From positions 930,001 through 994,000 of the forward strand of contig NZ_JAJKLK010000001.1 in assembly GCF_020982545.1 (NCBI RefSeq): 64,000 bases of DNA, written 5' to 3'. Each line of letters starts with the position of its first letter. Position 1 is the stretch's first letter. The notes under the pieces were generated by a model. It was not told the origin of the DNA. It was given only the letters and a program-made list of their open reading frames with translations, and did no database searches. Shown here piece by piece: positions 34,295 through 44,521 of this stretch. This stretch comes from Streptomyces sp. MNU76 (GTDB lineage Bacteria > Actinomycetota > Actinomycetes > Streptomycetales > Streptomycetaceae). The position numbers and the translations under genes were made by a program.

Positions 34295-34334
34295 GACACC
34301 GTCGGCCGTTCTGAACGGCTCGGCCGAGCGCGGG

Positions 34335-37082
34335 CTACGCGTCGCCGCCCGCGGCCCCCGGGTCCGCCGCCGCCACGTCGAGCAGCTGGTAGCGGTCGAT
34401 GGCCTGCTTCAGCACCGAGCGGTCGACCTTGCCCTCACGCGCCAGCTCGGTCAGCACGGCGACCACGATCGACTGCGCGTCGATGTGGAAGAAGCGCCGG
34501 GCCGCACCCCGGGTGTCCGCGAAGCCGAAGCCGTCCGCGCCCAGCGACTGGTACGTGCCCGGCACCCAGCGCGCGATCTGGTCCGGCACCGACCGCATCC
34601 AGTCGGAGACGGCCACGAACGGCCCCTCGGCGCCGCTCAGCTTCTTCGTCACGTACGGGACCTGCTGCTCCTCCTCGGGGTGCAGCAGGTTGTGCCGCTC
34701 CACCTCGACCGCCTCGCGGCGCAGCTCGTTCCAGGAGGTCGCCGACCAGACGTCCGCCTTCACGTTCCAGTCGGCGGCGAGGATCGCCTGTGCCTCGACC
34801 GCCCACGGCACCGCGACACCGGAGGCGATGATCTGCGCGGGGATCGAGCCCGCCTCGCCGGCCCGGTAGCGGTGGATGCCCTTGAGGATGCCCTCGACGT
34901 CCACGTCCGCCGGCTCGGCCGGGTGCTGGATCGGCTCGTTGTAGACGGTGAGGTAGTAGAAGACGTCCTCGCCGGGCTTGCCGTCGGCGGTCTCGCCGTA
35001 CATCCGGCGCAGACCGTCCTTCACGATGTGCGCGATCTCGTACCCGAACGCCGGGTCGTAGGCGACACAGCCCGGGTTGGTGGACGCCAGCAGCTGAGAG
35101 TGCCCGTCCGCGTGCTGGAGGCCCTCACCGGTCAGTGTCGTACGGCCGGCGGTCGCGCCCAGGACGAAACCACGGGCCAGCTGGTCGGACATCTGCCAGA
35201 ACTGGTCACCGGTGCGCTGGAAACCGAACATCGAGTAGAAGACGTAGACCGGGATGAGCGGTTCGCCGTGCGTGGCGTACGCCGAACCGGCGGCGATCAG
35301 CGAGGCCGTGCAGCCCGCCTCCGAGATGCCGTCGTGCAGCATCTGGCCGGTCGGCGACTCCTTGTAGGCGAGCAGCAGATCGCGGTCGACCGCCTCGTAC
35401 TGCTGCCCCAGCGGGTTGTAGATCTTCGCGCTCGGGAAGAACGAGTCCATACCGAAGGTGCGGTACTCGTCGGGCGCGATCAGCACGAAACGCTTGCCGA
35501 TCTCCTTGTCCCGCATGAGGTCCTTCAGCAGCCGGACGAACGCCATGGTCGTGGCGATCGACTGCTGACCGGAGCCCTTCTTCACACTCGCGTACGTCTT
35601 CTCCTCCGGCAGTGCCAGCGGCTTCGCCCGCACGACACGCGTCGGGACGTACCCGCCGAGCCCCTTGCGGCGGTCGTGCATGTACTGGATCTCCTCGGAG
35701 TCCCGCCCGGGGTGGTAGTACGGCGGAGCACCGCTCTCCAACTCCTTGTCGGAGATCGGCAGGTGCAGCCGGTCGCGGAAGCGCTTGAGGTCGTCGACCG
35801 TCAGCTTCTTCATCTGGTGCGTGGCGTTGCGGCCCTCGAAGTTCGGGCCCAGGGTCCAGCCCTTGACCGTCTTCGCCAGGATGACCGTCGGCTGGCCCTT
35901 GTGCTCGTACGCCGCCTTGTACGCCGCGTAGATCTTGCGGTGGTCGTGACCGCCGCGGCCCAGGTGCAGGATCTGGTCGTCGGTCATGTTCTCGACCATC
36001 GCGCGCAGCCGGTGGTCGTCACCGAAGAAGTGGTCGCGGATGTACGCCCCGGTCTCCGTGGCGTACGTCTGGTACTGGCCGTCCGGCGTGGTGTTCATCC
36101 GGTTGACCAGCACACCGTCACGGTCCTGCGCGAGCAGCGGGTCCCAGGAGCGGTCCCAGACCAGCTTGATCACGTTCCAGCCGGCGCCCCGGAAGACCGA
36201 CTCCAGCTCCTGGATCACCTTGCCGTTGCCGCGCACCGGGCCGTCGAGACGCTGGAGGTTGCAGTTCACCACGAAGGTCAGGTTGTCGAGGCCCTCTCGG
36301 GCGGCGATCGTGAGCTGGCCGAGTGACTCCGGCTCGTCCATCTCGCCGTCGCCGAGAAACGCCCAGACATGGGACTTGGAGGTGTCGGCGATGCCGCGCG
36401 CCTCCATGTACCGGTTCATCCGCGCCTGGTAGATGGCGCCCAGCGGACCGAGGCCCATGGACACGGTCGGGAACTCCCAGAAGTCCGGCATCAGCCGCGG
36501 GTGCGGATAGCTGGACAGGCCGTACGGCGCCTTCGACTTCTCCTGGCGGAAGGCGTCGAGCTGCTGGTCGTCGAGCCGGTCCAGCATGTATGCGCGGGCG
36601 TAGATGCCGGGGGAGGCGTGGCCCTGGAAGAAGATCTGGTCGCCGCCGTCGCCCTCGTCCTTGCCGCGGAAGAAGTGGTTGAAGCCCACGTCGTAGAGGG
36701 AGGCGGAGGACGCGAAGGTCGCGATGTGCCCACCGACGCCGATCCCGGGCCGCTGGGCGCGCGAGACCATCACGGCGGCGTTCCAGCGGGTCGCGTTGAG
36801 GATCTTCCGCTCGATCTCCTCGTTGCCGGGGAAGAACGGTTCGGCCTTGGTCGGGATGGTGTTGACGTAGTCCGTGCTGCGCATCTCGGGCACGGCCACG
36901 CGCTTCTCGCGGGCCCGCTCGATGAGCCGGAGCATCAGGTAGCGCGCGCGCTCACGGCCGCGCTCGTCCACGGCGGCGTCGAGCGAGTCGAGCCACTCCT
37001 GGGTCTCCTCGGGATCGAAGTCAGGGACCTGACTCGGAAGGCCGCCAATGATGATCGGATTGCGATCGGATCCGGAAGCCAC
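34335..37082 (-). CDS. aceE: Pyruvate dehydrogenase E1 component, homodimeric
   Basis: 915 residues from GTG 37082, with AAGGA five bases upstream; the length is normal for the homodimeric E1. The thiamine-diphosphate motif [12 protein letters not shown]...NLTFVVNCN lies at about 242-275. Other family signatures are [23 protein letters not shown] near 70, [17 protein letters not shown] [15 protein letters not shown] near 153 and [15 protein letters not shown]. It decarboxylates pyruvate and acetylates lipoyl-E2, feeding acetyl-CoA to the TCA cycle and to the fatty-acid genes nearby. Its promoter lies in the region it shares with DUF3052, where a 17-base sequence is tandemly repeated. Confidence 0.97.
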   Translation of the reverse strand: MASGSDRNPIIIGGLPSQVPDFDPEETQEWLDSLDAAVDERGRERARYLMLRLIERAREKRVAVPEMRSTDYVNTIPTKAEPFFPGNEEIERKILNATRWNAAVMVSRAQRPGIGVGGHIATFASSASLYDVGFNHFFRGKDEGDGGDQIFFQGHASPGIYARAYMLDRLDDQQLDAFRQEKSKAPYGLSSYPHPRLMPDFWEFPTVSMGLGPLGAIYQARMNRYMEARGIADTSKSHVWAFLGDGEMDEPESLGQLTIAAREGLDNLTFVVNCNLQRLDGPVRGNGKVIQELESVFRGAGWNVIKLVWDRSWDPLLAQDRDGVLVNRMNTTPDGQYQTYATETGAYIRDHFFGDDHRLRAMVENMTDDQILHLGRGGHDHRKIYAAYKAAYEHKGQPTVILAKTVKGWTLGPNFEGRNATHQMKKLTVDDLKRFRDRLHLPISDKELESGAPPYYHPGRDSEEIQYMHDRRKGLGGYVPTRVVRAKPLALPEEKTYASVKKGSGQQSIATTMAFVRLLKDLMRDKEIGKRFVLIAPDEYRTFGMDSFFPSAKIYNPLGQQYEAVDRDLLLAYKESPTGQMLHDGISEAGCTASLIAAGSAYATHGEPLIPVYVFYSMFGFQRTGDQFWQMSDQLARGFVLGATAGRTTLTGEGLQHADGHSQLLASTNPGCVAYDPAFGYEIAHIVKDGLRRMYGETADGKPGEDVFYYLTVYNEPIQHPAEPADVDVEGILKGIHRYRAGEAGSIPAQIIASGVAVPWAVEAQAILAADWNVKADVWSATSWNELRREAVEVERHNLLHPEEEQQVPYVTKKLSGAEGPFVAVSDWMRSVPDQIARWVPGTYQSLGADGFGFADTRGAARRFFHIDAQSIVVAVLTELAREGKVDRSVLKQAIDRYQLLDVAAADPGAAGGDA

Positions 37083-37518
37083 GCTGTTCCTTAGCTGTCA
37101 GAGGGCCGCTCTTCAATGGTTCTTCTGGGGGTTCCGCAGGGGTTCTTCTGGGGGTTCTCTAGGTGCCTGCACCGCCCCCCATCGTGTACCTCGGGAACGC
37201 AAACGTCATCTCTACCGAGAGGTAACCAGGGCGGTCACCGGCTCGACAAAGGTAGTAAAGGTATTCGATGCTCGTACCCCCGGATGGTTGCTGAATGCGC
37301 AAAAAGGGCAGAACGGTGTGGCGTGCGTCACGTGAAGCTGTGAATCCGCGTAGAGAGTTGCGGTGACACGGCCCGGATCGTCACCGTTTCGGCGGTCTCC
37401 AAGGCTGGGTACTTGCGCGATCCGCCCCGCCCGTGTGGACTACGGCCAATGCTTCGCGCACGCGCGTGGCTGATTCCCCAGGGGGCGACCCCACCCGAAC
37501 ATGATCAGGAGGCAACCC
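37083..37518. promoter_or_regulatory. Divergent regulatory region, aceE and DUF3052
   Basis: About 436 bases without a gene. A 17-base sequence GGTTCTTCTGGGGGTTC occurs at 37118-37134 and 37141-37157, just upstream of the aceE ribosome binding site. AAAGGTA occurs twice near 37249-37262. A TCACGTGA palindrome sits at 37328-37335 and CGGTGAC/GTCACCG inverted arms at 37361-37367 and 37380-37386. The position suggests regulator sites for the pyruvate dehydrogenase gene, but none is identified. Confidence 0.5.
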
Positions 37519-37959
37519 GTGAGCGCGACCGCGGACCACGCGGAGGAGCGGACGAACCCTGCCGCGAGGCTGGGGTTCCAGCCCGAGCAGGTGGTCCAGG
37601 AGATCGGCTACGACGACGATGTCGACCAGGAGCTCCGCGAGTCCATCGAGGAAGTCGTAGGCAGTGAGCTCGTCGACGAGGACTACGACGACGTGGCCGA
37701 TGCCGTCGTGCTGTGGTTCCGAGACGACGACGGCGACCTGACGGATGTGCTGGTGGACGCCACCACGTACATCGAGGAAGGTGGCTCGATCCTGCTGCTG
37801 ACGCCCAAGACCGGGCGGGACGGCTATGTGGAGCCCAGCGACATTTCGGAGGCCGCGACGACTGCGGGGTTGTCCGCGTCGAAGAGTGTCAGCGTGGGCA
37901 AGGACTGGAGCGGCAGTCGGCTCGTCACGCCGAAGGCGGCGAAGTCCGGCAAGAGGTAA
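37519..37959 (+). CDS. DUF3052 domain-containing protein
   Basis: 146 residues from GTG 37519, chosen over ATG 37501 because AGGAGG lies six bases upstream of it and inside the longer reading. The protein is strongly acidic in the N-terminal two thirds (QEIGYDDDVDQELRESIEEVVGSELVDEDYDDV) and has a globular part with ADAVVLWFRDDDGDLTDVLVDATTY, ending in a basic tail. This is the actinobacterial DUF3052 family, found next to aceE in Streptomyces. No catalytic motif is apparent; function unknown. Confidence 0.9.
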   Translation: MSATADHAEERTNPAARLGFQPEQVVQEIGYDDDVDQELRESIEEVVGSELVDEDYDDVADAVVLWFRDDDGDLTDVLVDATTYIEEGGSILLLTPKTGRDGYVEPSDISEAATTAGLSASKSVSVGKDWSGSRLVTPKAAKSGKR

Positions 37960-38054
37960 ACGCTGCCGCTTCGGCTCGGCAGGTTCGCCTGAGGGCTCGG
38001 GGCGAACTGCTCGACGGCGGACGCGTTCGTCGTGGCTTGTCGCGTCAGTTCCCC

Positions 38055-38101
38055 GCGCCCCTGGAGGCGGGCCCCTTCGGGGCCACCCCTCCAGGGGCGC
38101 G
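38055..38101. terminator. Hairpin terminator between DUF3052 and peroxiredoxin genes
   Basis: CGCGCCCCTGGAGG and its complement CCTCCAGGGGCGCG (about 38055-38068 and 38088-38101) enclose a second stem GGGCCCC-TTC-GGGGCC-like. The upstream base pattern TGTCGCGTCAGTTCCCCGCG matches the dispersed repeat family seen at 33329 and 61260. Confidence 0.75.
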
Positions 38102-38160
38102 TCGTTTTCCGTGCGTAGGCTGGGTCACCCGAACAGTCCATGAAGGGACTCAGGTAGATC

Positions 38161-38619
38161 ATGGCGATCCAGGTCGGTGACAAGGCCCCCGACTTCGAGC
38201 TCAAGGACAATCACGGCGCCACCGTGCGGCTCTCGGACTTCCGGGGCGAGAAGAACGTGGTGGTGCTCTTCTACCCCTTCGCGTTCACCGGGGTGTGCAC
38301 GGGCGAGCTGTGCGAGCTGCGGGACAACCTGCCGAAGTTCGTCAACGACGACGTGCAGCTGCTGGCCGTGTCGAACGACTCCATCCACACCCTGCGGGTC
38401 TTCGCCGAGCAGGAGGGCCTGGAGTACCCGCTGCTGTCGGACTTCTGGCCGCACGGCGAGGTCTCCCGGGCGTACGGCGTCTTCGACGCGGACAAGGGCT
38501 GCGCGGTGCGCGGCACGTTCATCGTCGACAAGGAGGGCCTCGTTCGCTGGTCGGTCGTCAATGCCCTGCCCGACGCCCGCGACCTGAAGGAGTACCTCGC
38601 GGCCCTCGACACCCTGTGA
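38161..38619 (+). CDS. Peroxiredoxin, AhpE-like (thioredoxin fold)
   Basis: 152 residues. The peroxidatic motif [17 protein letters not shown] has Pro39, Thr43 and peroxidatic Cys46, with Arg near 119 ([15 protein letters not shown]). The length and sequence fit the AhpE/1-Cys-type group of actinobacteria, reducing peroxides in the cytoplasm with mycothiol or mycoredoxin. A second Cys51 just after the peroxidatic one is unusual and could serve as resolving cysteine. ATG 38161 follows CTCAGGTAG-type spacing without a strong Shine-Dalgarno. Confidence 0.92.
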   Translation: MAIQVGDKAPDFELKDNHGATVRLSDFRGEKNVVVLFYPFAFTGVCTGELCELRDNLPKFVNDDVQLLAVSNDSIHTLRVFAEQEGLEYPLLSDFWPHGEVSRAYGVFDADKGCAVRGTFIVDKEGLVRWSVVNALPDARDLKEYLAALDTL

Positions 38620-38733
38620 TTCTTCGGTTCCACACCCTGCGGGGAACGGGAACCCGTCACTAGGATCGACACGTTGATCCGACACCAATGCAACGCAGGG
38701 GCTCCCCGCCCCTGAAACCAAACGGAGGACTTC

Positions 38734-39309
38734 GTGGGAGTCAGCCTCAGCAAGGGCGGCAACGTATCGCTGACCAAGGAGGCGCCGGGCCTGACCGCGG
38801 TCATCATCGGGCTGGGGTGGGACATCCGCACCACGACCGGCACCGACTTCGACCTGGACGCCAGTGCCCTGCTGCTGGACGCGTCGGGCAAGGTCAGCAG
38901 CGACGCCAACTTCATCTTCTTCAACAACCTGAAGAGCCCGGACGGCTCGGTCGAGCACACCGGCGACAACCTCACCGGTGAGGGCGAGGGCGACGACGAG
39001 CAGATCAAGGTCAACCTCGCGACCGTCCCGGCCGAGATCGAGAAGATCGTCTTCCCGGTCTCGATCTACGACGCCGAGAACCGTCAGCAGTCCTTCGGTC
39101 AGGTCCGCAACGCGTTCATCCGCGTGGTGAACCAGGCGGGCGAGGCGGAGATCGCCCGCTACGACCTCTCCGAGGACGCCTCCACCGAGACCGCCATGGT
39201 CTTCGGTGAGCTCTACCGGCACGGCGCCGAGTGGAAGTTCCGCGCCATCGGCCAGGGCTACGCCTCGGGCCTGCGCGGTATCGCCCAGGACTTCGGTGTG
39301 AACGTCTGA
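38734..39309 (+). CDS. TerD family protein, copy 1
   Basis: 191 residues from GTG 38734, with CGGAGG six bases upstream. The TerD beta-sandwich signatures are [27 protein letters not shown] near 25-50, [30 protein letters not shown] near 68-98 with the acidic calcium-binding loop, and [14 protein letters not shown] near 113-126, then [26 protein letters not shown]. TerD proteins bind Ca2+ and are linked to tellurite and general stress resistance, in Streptomyces also to differentiation. First of two tandem copies (gap 167 bases) in a Ter locus. Confidence 0.95.
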   Translation: MGVSLSKGGNVSLTKEAPGLTAVIIGLGWDIRTTTGTDFDLDASALLLDASGKVSSDANFIFFNNLKSPDGSVEHTGDNLTGEGEGDDEQIKVNLATVPAEIEKIVFPVSIYDAENRQQSFGQVRNAFIRVVNQAGEAEIARYDLSEDASTETAMVFGELYRHGAEWKFRAIGQGYASGLRGIAQDFGVNV

Positions 39310-39476
39310 GTCACGGGGGAGGACCCCCGTGCGCCACAGACTCACCGCGTCCGGCGCCGCTGTCGACACCGACCGCGGCGCCGGACGCGCTCGTACGACG
39401 GGCCCGGGCGGGCCCGCGTACGGAACAACTGAACAGTTGAGCAACTGCAGCTCGAAAATCGGGGAGGACCAGCACC

Positions 39477-40052
39477 ATGGGCGTCACACTCGCCAAGGGA
39501 GGCAATGTCTCCCTCTCCAAGGCCGCGCCGAACCTCACACAAGTGTTGGTCGGGCTCGGCTGGGACGTCCGGACCACCACCGGAGCCCCCTTCGACCTCG
39601 ACGCCAGCGCGCTGCTGTGCCAGAGCGGCCGGGTGCTGGGGGACGAGTGGTTCGTCTTCTACAACAACCTCAAGAGCCCGGACGGCTCGGTCGAGCACAC
39701 CGGCGACAACCTCACCGGCGAGGGGGACGGCGACGACGAGTCGCTGATCATCGACCTCTCCCGGGTGCCGGCCGCCGTCGACAAGATCGTCTTTCCGGTC
39801 TCCATCCATGACGCCGAGAACCGCGGCCAGGCCTTCGGGCAGGTCAGCAACGCCTTCATCCGTGTGGTCAACCAGGCCGACGGCCAGGAACTCGCCCGCT
39901 ACGACCTCTCCGAGGACGCCTCCACCGAGACCGCGATGATCTTCGGCGAGGTCTACCGCTACGGCGGCGAGTGGAAGTTCCGCGCGGTGGGACAGGGGTA
40001 CGCGTCCGGCCTGCGGGGCATCGCCCTCGACTTCGGGGTGAACGTCTCGTAG
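39477..40052 (+). CDS. TerD family protein, copy 2
   Basis: 191 residues from ATG 39477, preceded by GGGGAGGA. Same length as copy 1 and the same landmark motifs: [22 protein letters not shown], the acidic loop [32 protein letters not shown], and the C-terminal [31 protein letters not shown] in the central segment (39663-39722) differs from copy 1 at only two of 60 bases, suggesting recent duplication or gene conversion. It probably binds Ca2+ and acts with copy 1, DUF475 and other Ter proteins. Confidence 0.95.
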   Translation: MGVTLAKGGNVSLSKAAPNLTQVLVGLGWDVRTTTGAPFDLDASALLCQSGRVLGDEWFVFYNNLKSPDGSVEHTGDNLTGEGDGDDESLIIDLSRVPAAVDKIVFPVSIHDAENRGQAFGQVSNAFIRVVNQADGQELARYDLSEDASTETAMIFGEVYRYGGEWKFRAVGQGYASGLRGIALDFGVNVS

Positions 40053-40178
40053 CGCTATATGCGCAAAAGCCGGGGCCGTGTGGGGTGCGTGGGGTGCCCG
40101 ACTAGACTTCGGGTTCAAAAGTTTCGTAAAGCCGCGCGCGGCGCGGGGGAACCCCGTACACACACGATTGGGTAGCCA

Positions 40179-41324
40179 GTGGTTCTGAAAACCTTCGGCT
40201 GGTCGTTCGCGGTCACCGCGCTCGGCTTGGTAGCAGCGGTTCTCTACGACGGATGGACGGCGCTCGGGCTCGTCGCGATCCTGTGCGTCCTGGAGATCTC
40301 GCTGTCGTTCGACAACGCGGTGGTCAACGCCGGGATCGTGAAGAAGATGAATGCCTTCTGGCAGAAGATCTTCCTCACCATCGGCATCCTGATCGCAGTC
40401 TTCGGTATGCGGCTGGTCTTCCCTGTCGTGATCGTGGCGATCAGCGCCCAGCTGGGTCCGATCGAGGCCGTCGACCTCGCGCTCAACGACAAGGACCAGT
40501 ACCAGCAGTACGTGACCGACGCCCACCCGTCGATCGCGGCGTTCGGCGGTATGTTCCTGCTGATGATCTTCCTGGACTTCATCTTCGAGGACCGGGACAT
40601 TAAGTGGCTGAGCTGGCTGGAGCGTCCGCTGGCCAAACTCGGCAAGATCGACATGCTGTCGGCCTGTATCGCGATGATCGTCCTGCTGATCACCTCGATG
40701 ACCTTCGCGACCCAGGCCCACCAGCACGGCGGCACCCATGTCGACAAGGCGCAGACCGTCCTGCTCTCCGGACTCGCGGGTCTCATCACCTATCTGATCG
40801 TCGGTGGGCTCTCCGGGTTCTTCGAGAACCGGCTGGAGGAGGACGAGGAGCGCGAGCACGAGGAGGAGGAAGCGGCGGAGCGCGCGGGCAAGCCGCGTTC
40901 GGCCGTGGCCCTCGCGGGCAAGGCCGCGTTCTTCATGTTCCTCTACCTGGAGGTCCTTGACGCGTCCTTCTCCTTCGACGGTGTCATCGGCGCCTTCGCC
41001 ATCACCAACGACATCGTCCTGATGGCGCTGGGCCTCGGTGTCGGCGCGATGTACGTCCGGTCGCTGACCGTGTACCTGGTCCGCCAGGGCACCCTCGACG
41101 ACTACGTCTACCTGGAGCACGGCGCGCACTACGCGATCGGTGCCCTCGCCGCGATCCTCCTCATCACCATCCAGTACGAGATCAACGAGTTCATCACCGG
41201 TTCCATCGGTGTCATCCTGATCGCCTGGTCCTTCTGGTCCTCCGTCCGCCGTAACAGGGCGCTGGCGGCCGAAGAGGGAAAAGCTGACGCCACCGACAAG
41301 GCGGAGGTCCCCTCCGGGGTGTGA
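40179..41324 (+). CDS. DUF475/TerC-like integral membrane protein
   Basis: 381 residues from GTG 40179. About nine hydrophobic segments. TerC-type hallmarks are the twin motifs EISLSFDNAVVNAGIV (about 39-54) and DASFSFDGVIGAFAITND (about 262-279), each placing an acidic/Asn pair in the membrane where TerC proteins bind or move metal ions. A hydrophilic, very acidic loop (ENRLEEDEEREHEEEEAAE, about 214-232) is cytoplasmic. Annotated elsewhere as DUF475. It likely couples a membrane metal or ion function to the adjacent TerD proteins. Followed by a strong terminator. Confidence 0.92.
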   Translation: MVLKTFGWSFAVTALGLVAAVLYDGWTALGLVAILCVLEISLSFDNAVVNAGIVKKMNAFWQKIFLTIGILIAVFGMRLVFPVVIVAISAQLGPIEAVDLALNDKDQYQQYVTDAHPSIAAFGGMFLLMIFLDFIFEDRDIKWLSWLERPLAKLGKIDMLSACIAMIVLLITSMTFATQAHQHGGTHVDKAQTVLLSGLAGLITYLIVGGLSGFFENRLEEDEEREHEEEEAAERAGKPRSAVALAGKAAFFMFLYLEVLDASFSFDGVIGAFAITNDIVLMALGLGVGAMYVRSLTVYLVRQGTLDDYVYLEHGAHYAIGALAAILLITIQYEINEFITGSIGVILIAWSFWSSVRRNRALAAEEGKADATDKAEVPSGV

Positions 41325-41353
41325 TCACCCGTGAGGTGAGGGCAGGCTCTGAG

Positions 41354-41393
41354 CGGGGCGGCCGACGAGGATGCGTCCTCGTCGGCCGCCCCG
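41354..41393 (+). terminator. Terminator, 18-bp perfect stem
   Basis: Arms 41354-41371 (CGGGGCGGCCGACGAGGA) and 41376-41393 are exact complements with loop TGCG. It lies 30 bases after DUF475 and 40 before the TerA-like gene, separating them. Confidence 0.9.
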
Positions 41394-41433
41394 TCGGTGG
41401 TTGACGCGACGACACGGCAGGTGTGGGGCGGGT

Positions 41434-42171
41434 ATGAGTTTTCTGGACAACCTGTGGCGCGGGCGGGCCTCGGAGTTCGACGCGGGCAACGCGGCGACCA
41501 ACGCGATCGAGCTGACCAAGCGGCACCAGAAGGTGTCCCTCTCCAAGCAGAACGCGGCCGCCGGCCATCTGCGGGTCAACCTGTCCTGGCGGATGCGGAC
41601 CTCCGACATCGGCGCGCCCAAGCGGCAGAGCGTGCTGCGGCACCCCTTCAAGGCGCTCAAACCGGAGGAGGTGCAGGCGCACAGCCAGAGCATGGTGAAC
41701 GTCGACCTGGACCTCGGCTGCCTCTACGAACTGGCCGACGGGACCAAGGGGGTCGTCCAGCCCCTGGGCGGCTTCCTCGGCGACATCAACGAGGCGCCGT
41801 ACATGCGGCTGAGCGGGGACGACCGGTTCGGCTCCGGGTCCGGCGAGACGATGTACATCAACCTGGACCACCGGGACCAGTTCAAGCGGATGCTGGTGTT
41901 CGTCTACATCTACGACCAGACGCCGGCCTTCGACCGTACGCACGCGATCGTGACGCTGTACCCGAGCAACGGGCCGCGGATCGAGATAGGCCTGGACGAG
42001 CGGCATCCGCAGGCCCGGTCCTGTGCGGTGGTGATGATCGAGAACGTCAAGGGCGAGATCACCGTGCGCCGGGAGGTGAAGTTCGTCTACGGCTTCCAGG
42101 CCGAGCTCGACCGGTTGTACGGGTGGGGGCTGCAGTGGGGGCGGGGCTACAAGACCAAGGCGGAGCGCTGA
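41434..42171 (+). CDS. TerA-like Ter-family protein
   Basis: 245 residues from ATG 41434 ([19 protein letters not shown]); earlier in-frame codons cover the terminator and are rejected. A TerD-superfamily fold is indicated by [38 protein letters not shown], and [39 protein letters not shown] near 145-185. The ending with [24 protein letters not shown] is typical of the TerA-like group in Streptomyces. No signal peptide. Partner of TerD proteins in the Ter complex, exact role unknown. Its end converges on a third TerD-type gene. Confidence 0.88.
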   Translation: MSFLDNLWRGRASEFDAGNAATNAIELTKRHQKVSLSKQNAAAGHLRVNLSWRMRTSDIGAPKRQSVLRHPFKALKPEEVQAHSQSMVNVDLDLGCLYELADGTKGVVQPLGGFLGDINEAPYMRLSGDDRFGSGSGETMYINLDHRDQFKRMLVFVYIYDQTPAFDRTHAIVTLYPSNGPRIEIGLDERHPQARSCAVVMIENVKGEITVRREVKFVYGFQAELDRLYGWGLQWGRGYKTKAER

Positions 42172-42201
42172 CGCCGGTCCTGGCCGGTTCGCCCATGAGC
42201 T

Positions 42202-42235
42202 CGGACCCGCAGGCACCTGGGCGTCTGCGGGTCCG
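42202..42235. terminator. Hairpin between convergent Ter genes
   Basis: CGGACCCGCAG (42202-42212) and CTGCGGGTCCG (42225-42235), exact 11-bp stem, 12-base loop, between the rightward TerA-like gene and the leftward proline-rich TerD gene. Confidence 0.8.
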
Positions 42236-42244
42236 TGGGTGGCC

Positions 42245-43091
42245 TCAGCGGCCGATGAACTGCGGGCCCTGCGGGGAGCCGGACGTTCGGGTCCAGGGCC
42301 GCCGCCGTGGGCTGCGGGTAGCCGTAGGCCGGGCCGTTGGTGGTGGCGGGGTCGGCTGCGGGTGGGGGTAGCCGTAGCCGGACTGCTGCGTCGGGGCCGC
42401 CGGGGGTAGCCGTACGCGGGCTGGGCCGGAACGCCCGTCGGGGGCTGCTCCGGGGCAGCGGGGCCGAGATCTCCGGGGCCGGGGCCGGGGTCTGGGTCGT
42501 GGCGTCCTCGTCGGCCGTCGCGGCCGCCGCCTCCGACTCGTCGACCGAGATGCCGAAGTCCATGGCGAGGCCCTGGAGGCCGTTGGTGTAGCCCTCGCCC
42601 AGGGCGCGGAACTTCCAGCCGCCGCCCCGGCGGTAGAGCTCGCCGCAGATCAGTGCGGTCTCGTCGCCGGTCTCCGGCTTGATGTCGAAATACGCCAGCG
42701 GTTCGGCGTCCGCGACGGTGGCGTCGTACAGCAGGATGCGCAGGGACCGTACGCGGCCGAAGGGGACGGGCTGCCCGGAGGCGTCGTCGGCGGAGGCCAC
42801 GAGGAGAATCTGGCCGACGGCGGACTCGACACCGGCCAGATCGGTCTGGATGGTGTCGGTGAGGCCCTCGGCCACACGCTTTTTGCCGAGTCTCCACACC
42901 TTGCCCGAGGGGTGGCGTGGCTGGTTGTAGAAGACGAAGTCCTCGTCGGACCGTACGCGGCCGTCGGGGCCGAGGAGCAGCGCCGAGGCGTCGACGTCCG
43001 GGGCGTCCTGCCCCGGCGCCCAGCGCAGCACGGCGCGGACCGCCGTGGCTTCTACGGGGACGTTCGACCCCTTCAGCATCGCGTGCGTCAT
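42245..43091 (-). CDS. TerD family protein with proline/tyrosine-rich tail, frame disrupted
   Basis: The N-terminal 185 residues are an intact TerD domain ([18 protein letters not shown]..., [59 protein letters not shown]) and are in frame. The tail is not. With one C added at each of the runs 42460-42463, 42402-42406 and 42348-42351 and two at 42273-42276, the frame restores [21 protein letters not shown], repeated YGYP units and a stop after QGPQFIGR at 42245. As sequenced the frame would run on to 42147. Likely an intact TerD with a P/Y-rich C-terminal tail for protein contacts, with sequencing errors in the homopolymers; a real pseudogene is possible. Confidence 0.75.
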
Positions 43092-43281
43092 GCGGTCATC
43101 CTGCCCTCTCGGTCCTGATCACGACAACGCGGGGGCGGCGAACCGCCGATGAGAACGTTCAGCGCCCGACACCGCCGGGTTACCAGAACTTCACGCCGGC
43201 CGGGAACTGATGTCACACATTTGTACGTACTATTACCGGCCACGATCGTGACCGGATGCCGAGCAAGCGCGGGGGAAGCAC

Positions 43282-44448
43282 ATGCGTCATTTCGGGCACA
43301 TAGCCCCTGAGGAGCGGCGGCGTCTCTTCTACCGGGAGCCCGGCGTCTTCGACGCCGACTCCCCGGCCCGGGTGCTCGCCGCCGCGCTCGGTGCCACGCT
43401 CTACAGCCCGGCGACCCGGGAGCGGCTCGCCGACGACATCGTCAAGCAGGCCGGCCGCGGTGTGGTCTCCATGGTGCTCTGCCTGGAGGACTCCATCGAC
43501 GACGCCGAGGTCGTGGGCGCCGAGGAGAACCTCGTCCGGCAGTTCACCGACCTCGCCGACCGGCCGGACGTCGAGCTTCCGCTGCTCTTCATCAGGGTCC
43601 GCCTCCCCGAGCAGATACCCGACCTGGTCAGCCGGTTCGGCCCGGCCGTGCGGCTGCTGTCCGGTTTCGTGTTCCCCAAGTTCACCGAGGAACGGGGCGT
43701 GGCCTTCCTGGAGGCGCTCACCGCCGCCGAGGCCGCGAGCGGACGGCGGCTGTTCGGGATGCCGGTCCTCGAATCGCCCGAGCTGATGTACCGGGAGACG
43801 CGCGTAGAAGCGCTCCAGGGCATCGCCCACACCGTCGACAAGTACCGCGACCGCGTCCTCGCGCTGCGTCTGGGCGTCACCGACTTCTGCTCCTCCTACG
43901 CGCTGCGCCGGGCACCGGACATGACCGCGTACGACGTCCAGATCGTCGCCTCCGTGATCGCCGACGTGGTGAACGTGCTCGGCCGCGCCGACGGCACCGG
44001 GTTCACGGTGACCGGGCCGGTGTGGGAGTACTTCCGGGTCCAGGAGCGGATGTTCAAGCCGCAGCTGCGCACCAGCCCCTTCCTGGCGAACCGGGCCGGG
44101 GAACTGCGCGAGTCGCTCATCGAGCATGCGCTGGACGGTCTGCTGCGCGAGATCTCCCTGGACCAGGCCAACGGGCTGCTCGGCAAGACCTGCATCCATC
44201 CCTCGCACGTGCTGCCGGTGCACGCGCTGTCCGTGGTCAGCCACGAGGAGTACGGCGACGCCCAGGACATCGTGCGGCCCGACCGCCACGGGGGCGGTGT
44301 CCTGCGCTCGGCCTCCCGGAACAAGATGAACGAGGTCAAGCCGCACCGCGCCTGGGCGGAAAGGGTTCTGCAGCGCGCCGAGGTGTTCGGTGTCTCCAAC
44401 GAGGACATCGGGTTCGTGGACCTGCTGGCCGCGGGCCTGCCCGACTGA
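43282..44448 (+). CDS. HpcH/HpaI (CitE-like) aldolase/lyase of the Ter module
   Basis: 388 residues. It belongs to the HpcH/HpaI/CitE superfamily: GATLYSPATRERLADDI, VSMVLCLEDSIDDAEV near 67-83 with the acidic Mg2+ ligand, and LGVTDFCSSYALRR, ADVVNVLGRADGTGF, KTCIHPSHVLPVHAL. It probably makes or breaks a C-C bond on a CoA-type or sugar-like substrate in the cytoplasm. First gene of a four-gene operon (lyase, phosphoribosyltransferase, StiP, HAD) divergent from the TerD gene. This set matches the proposed biosynthetic module of Ter-dependent systems. Confidence 0.88.
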   Translation: MRHFGHIAPEERRRLFYREPGVFDADSPARVLAAALGATLYSPATRERLADDIVKQAGRGVVSMVLCLEDSIDDAEVVGAEENLVRQFTDLADRPDVELPLLFIRVRLPEQIPDLVSRFGPAVRLLSGFVFPKFTEERGVAFLEALTAAEAASGRRLFGMPVLESPELMYRETRVEALQGIAHTVDKYRDRVLALRLGVTDFCSSYALRRAPDMTAYDVQIVASVIADVVNVLGRADGTGFTVTGPVWEYFRVQERMFKPQLRTSPFLANRAGELRESLIEHALDGLLREISLDQANGLLGKTCIHPSHVLPVHALSVVSHEEYGDAQDIVRPDRHGGGVLRSASRNKMNEVKPHRAWAERVLQRAEVFGVSNEDIGFVDLLAAGLPD

Positions 44449-44521
44449 CCGCCGCACTCGCCCGGCCATCCACGGGACCGTACCGATCGCCGTACCGATG
44501 GCCGTACCGACTAAGGAATCG

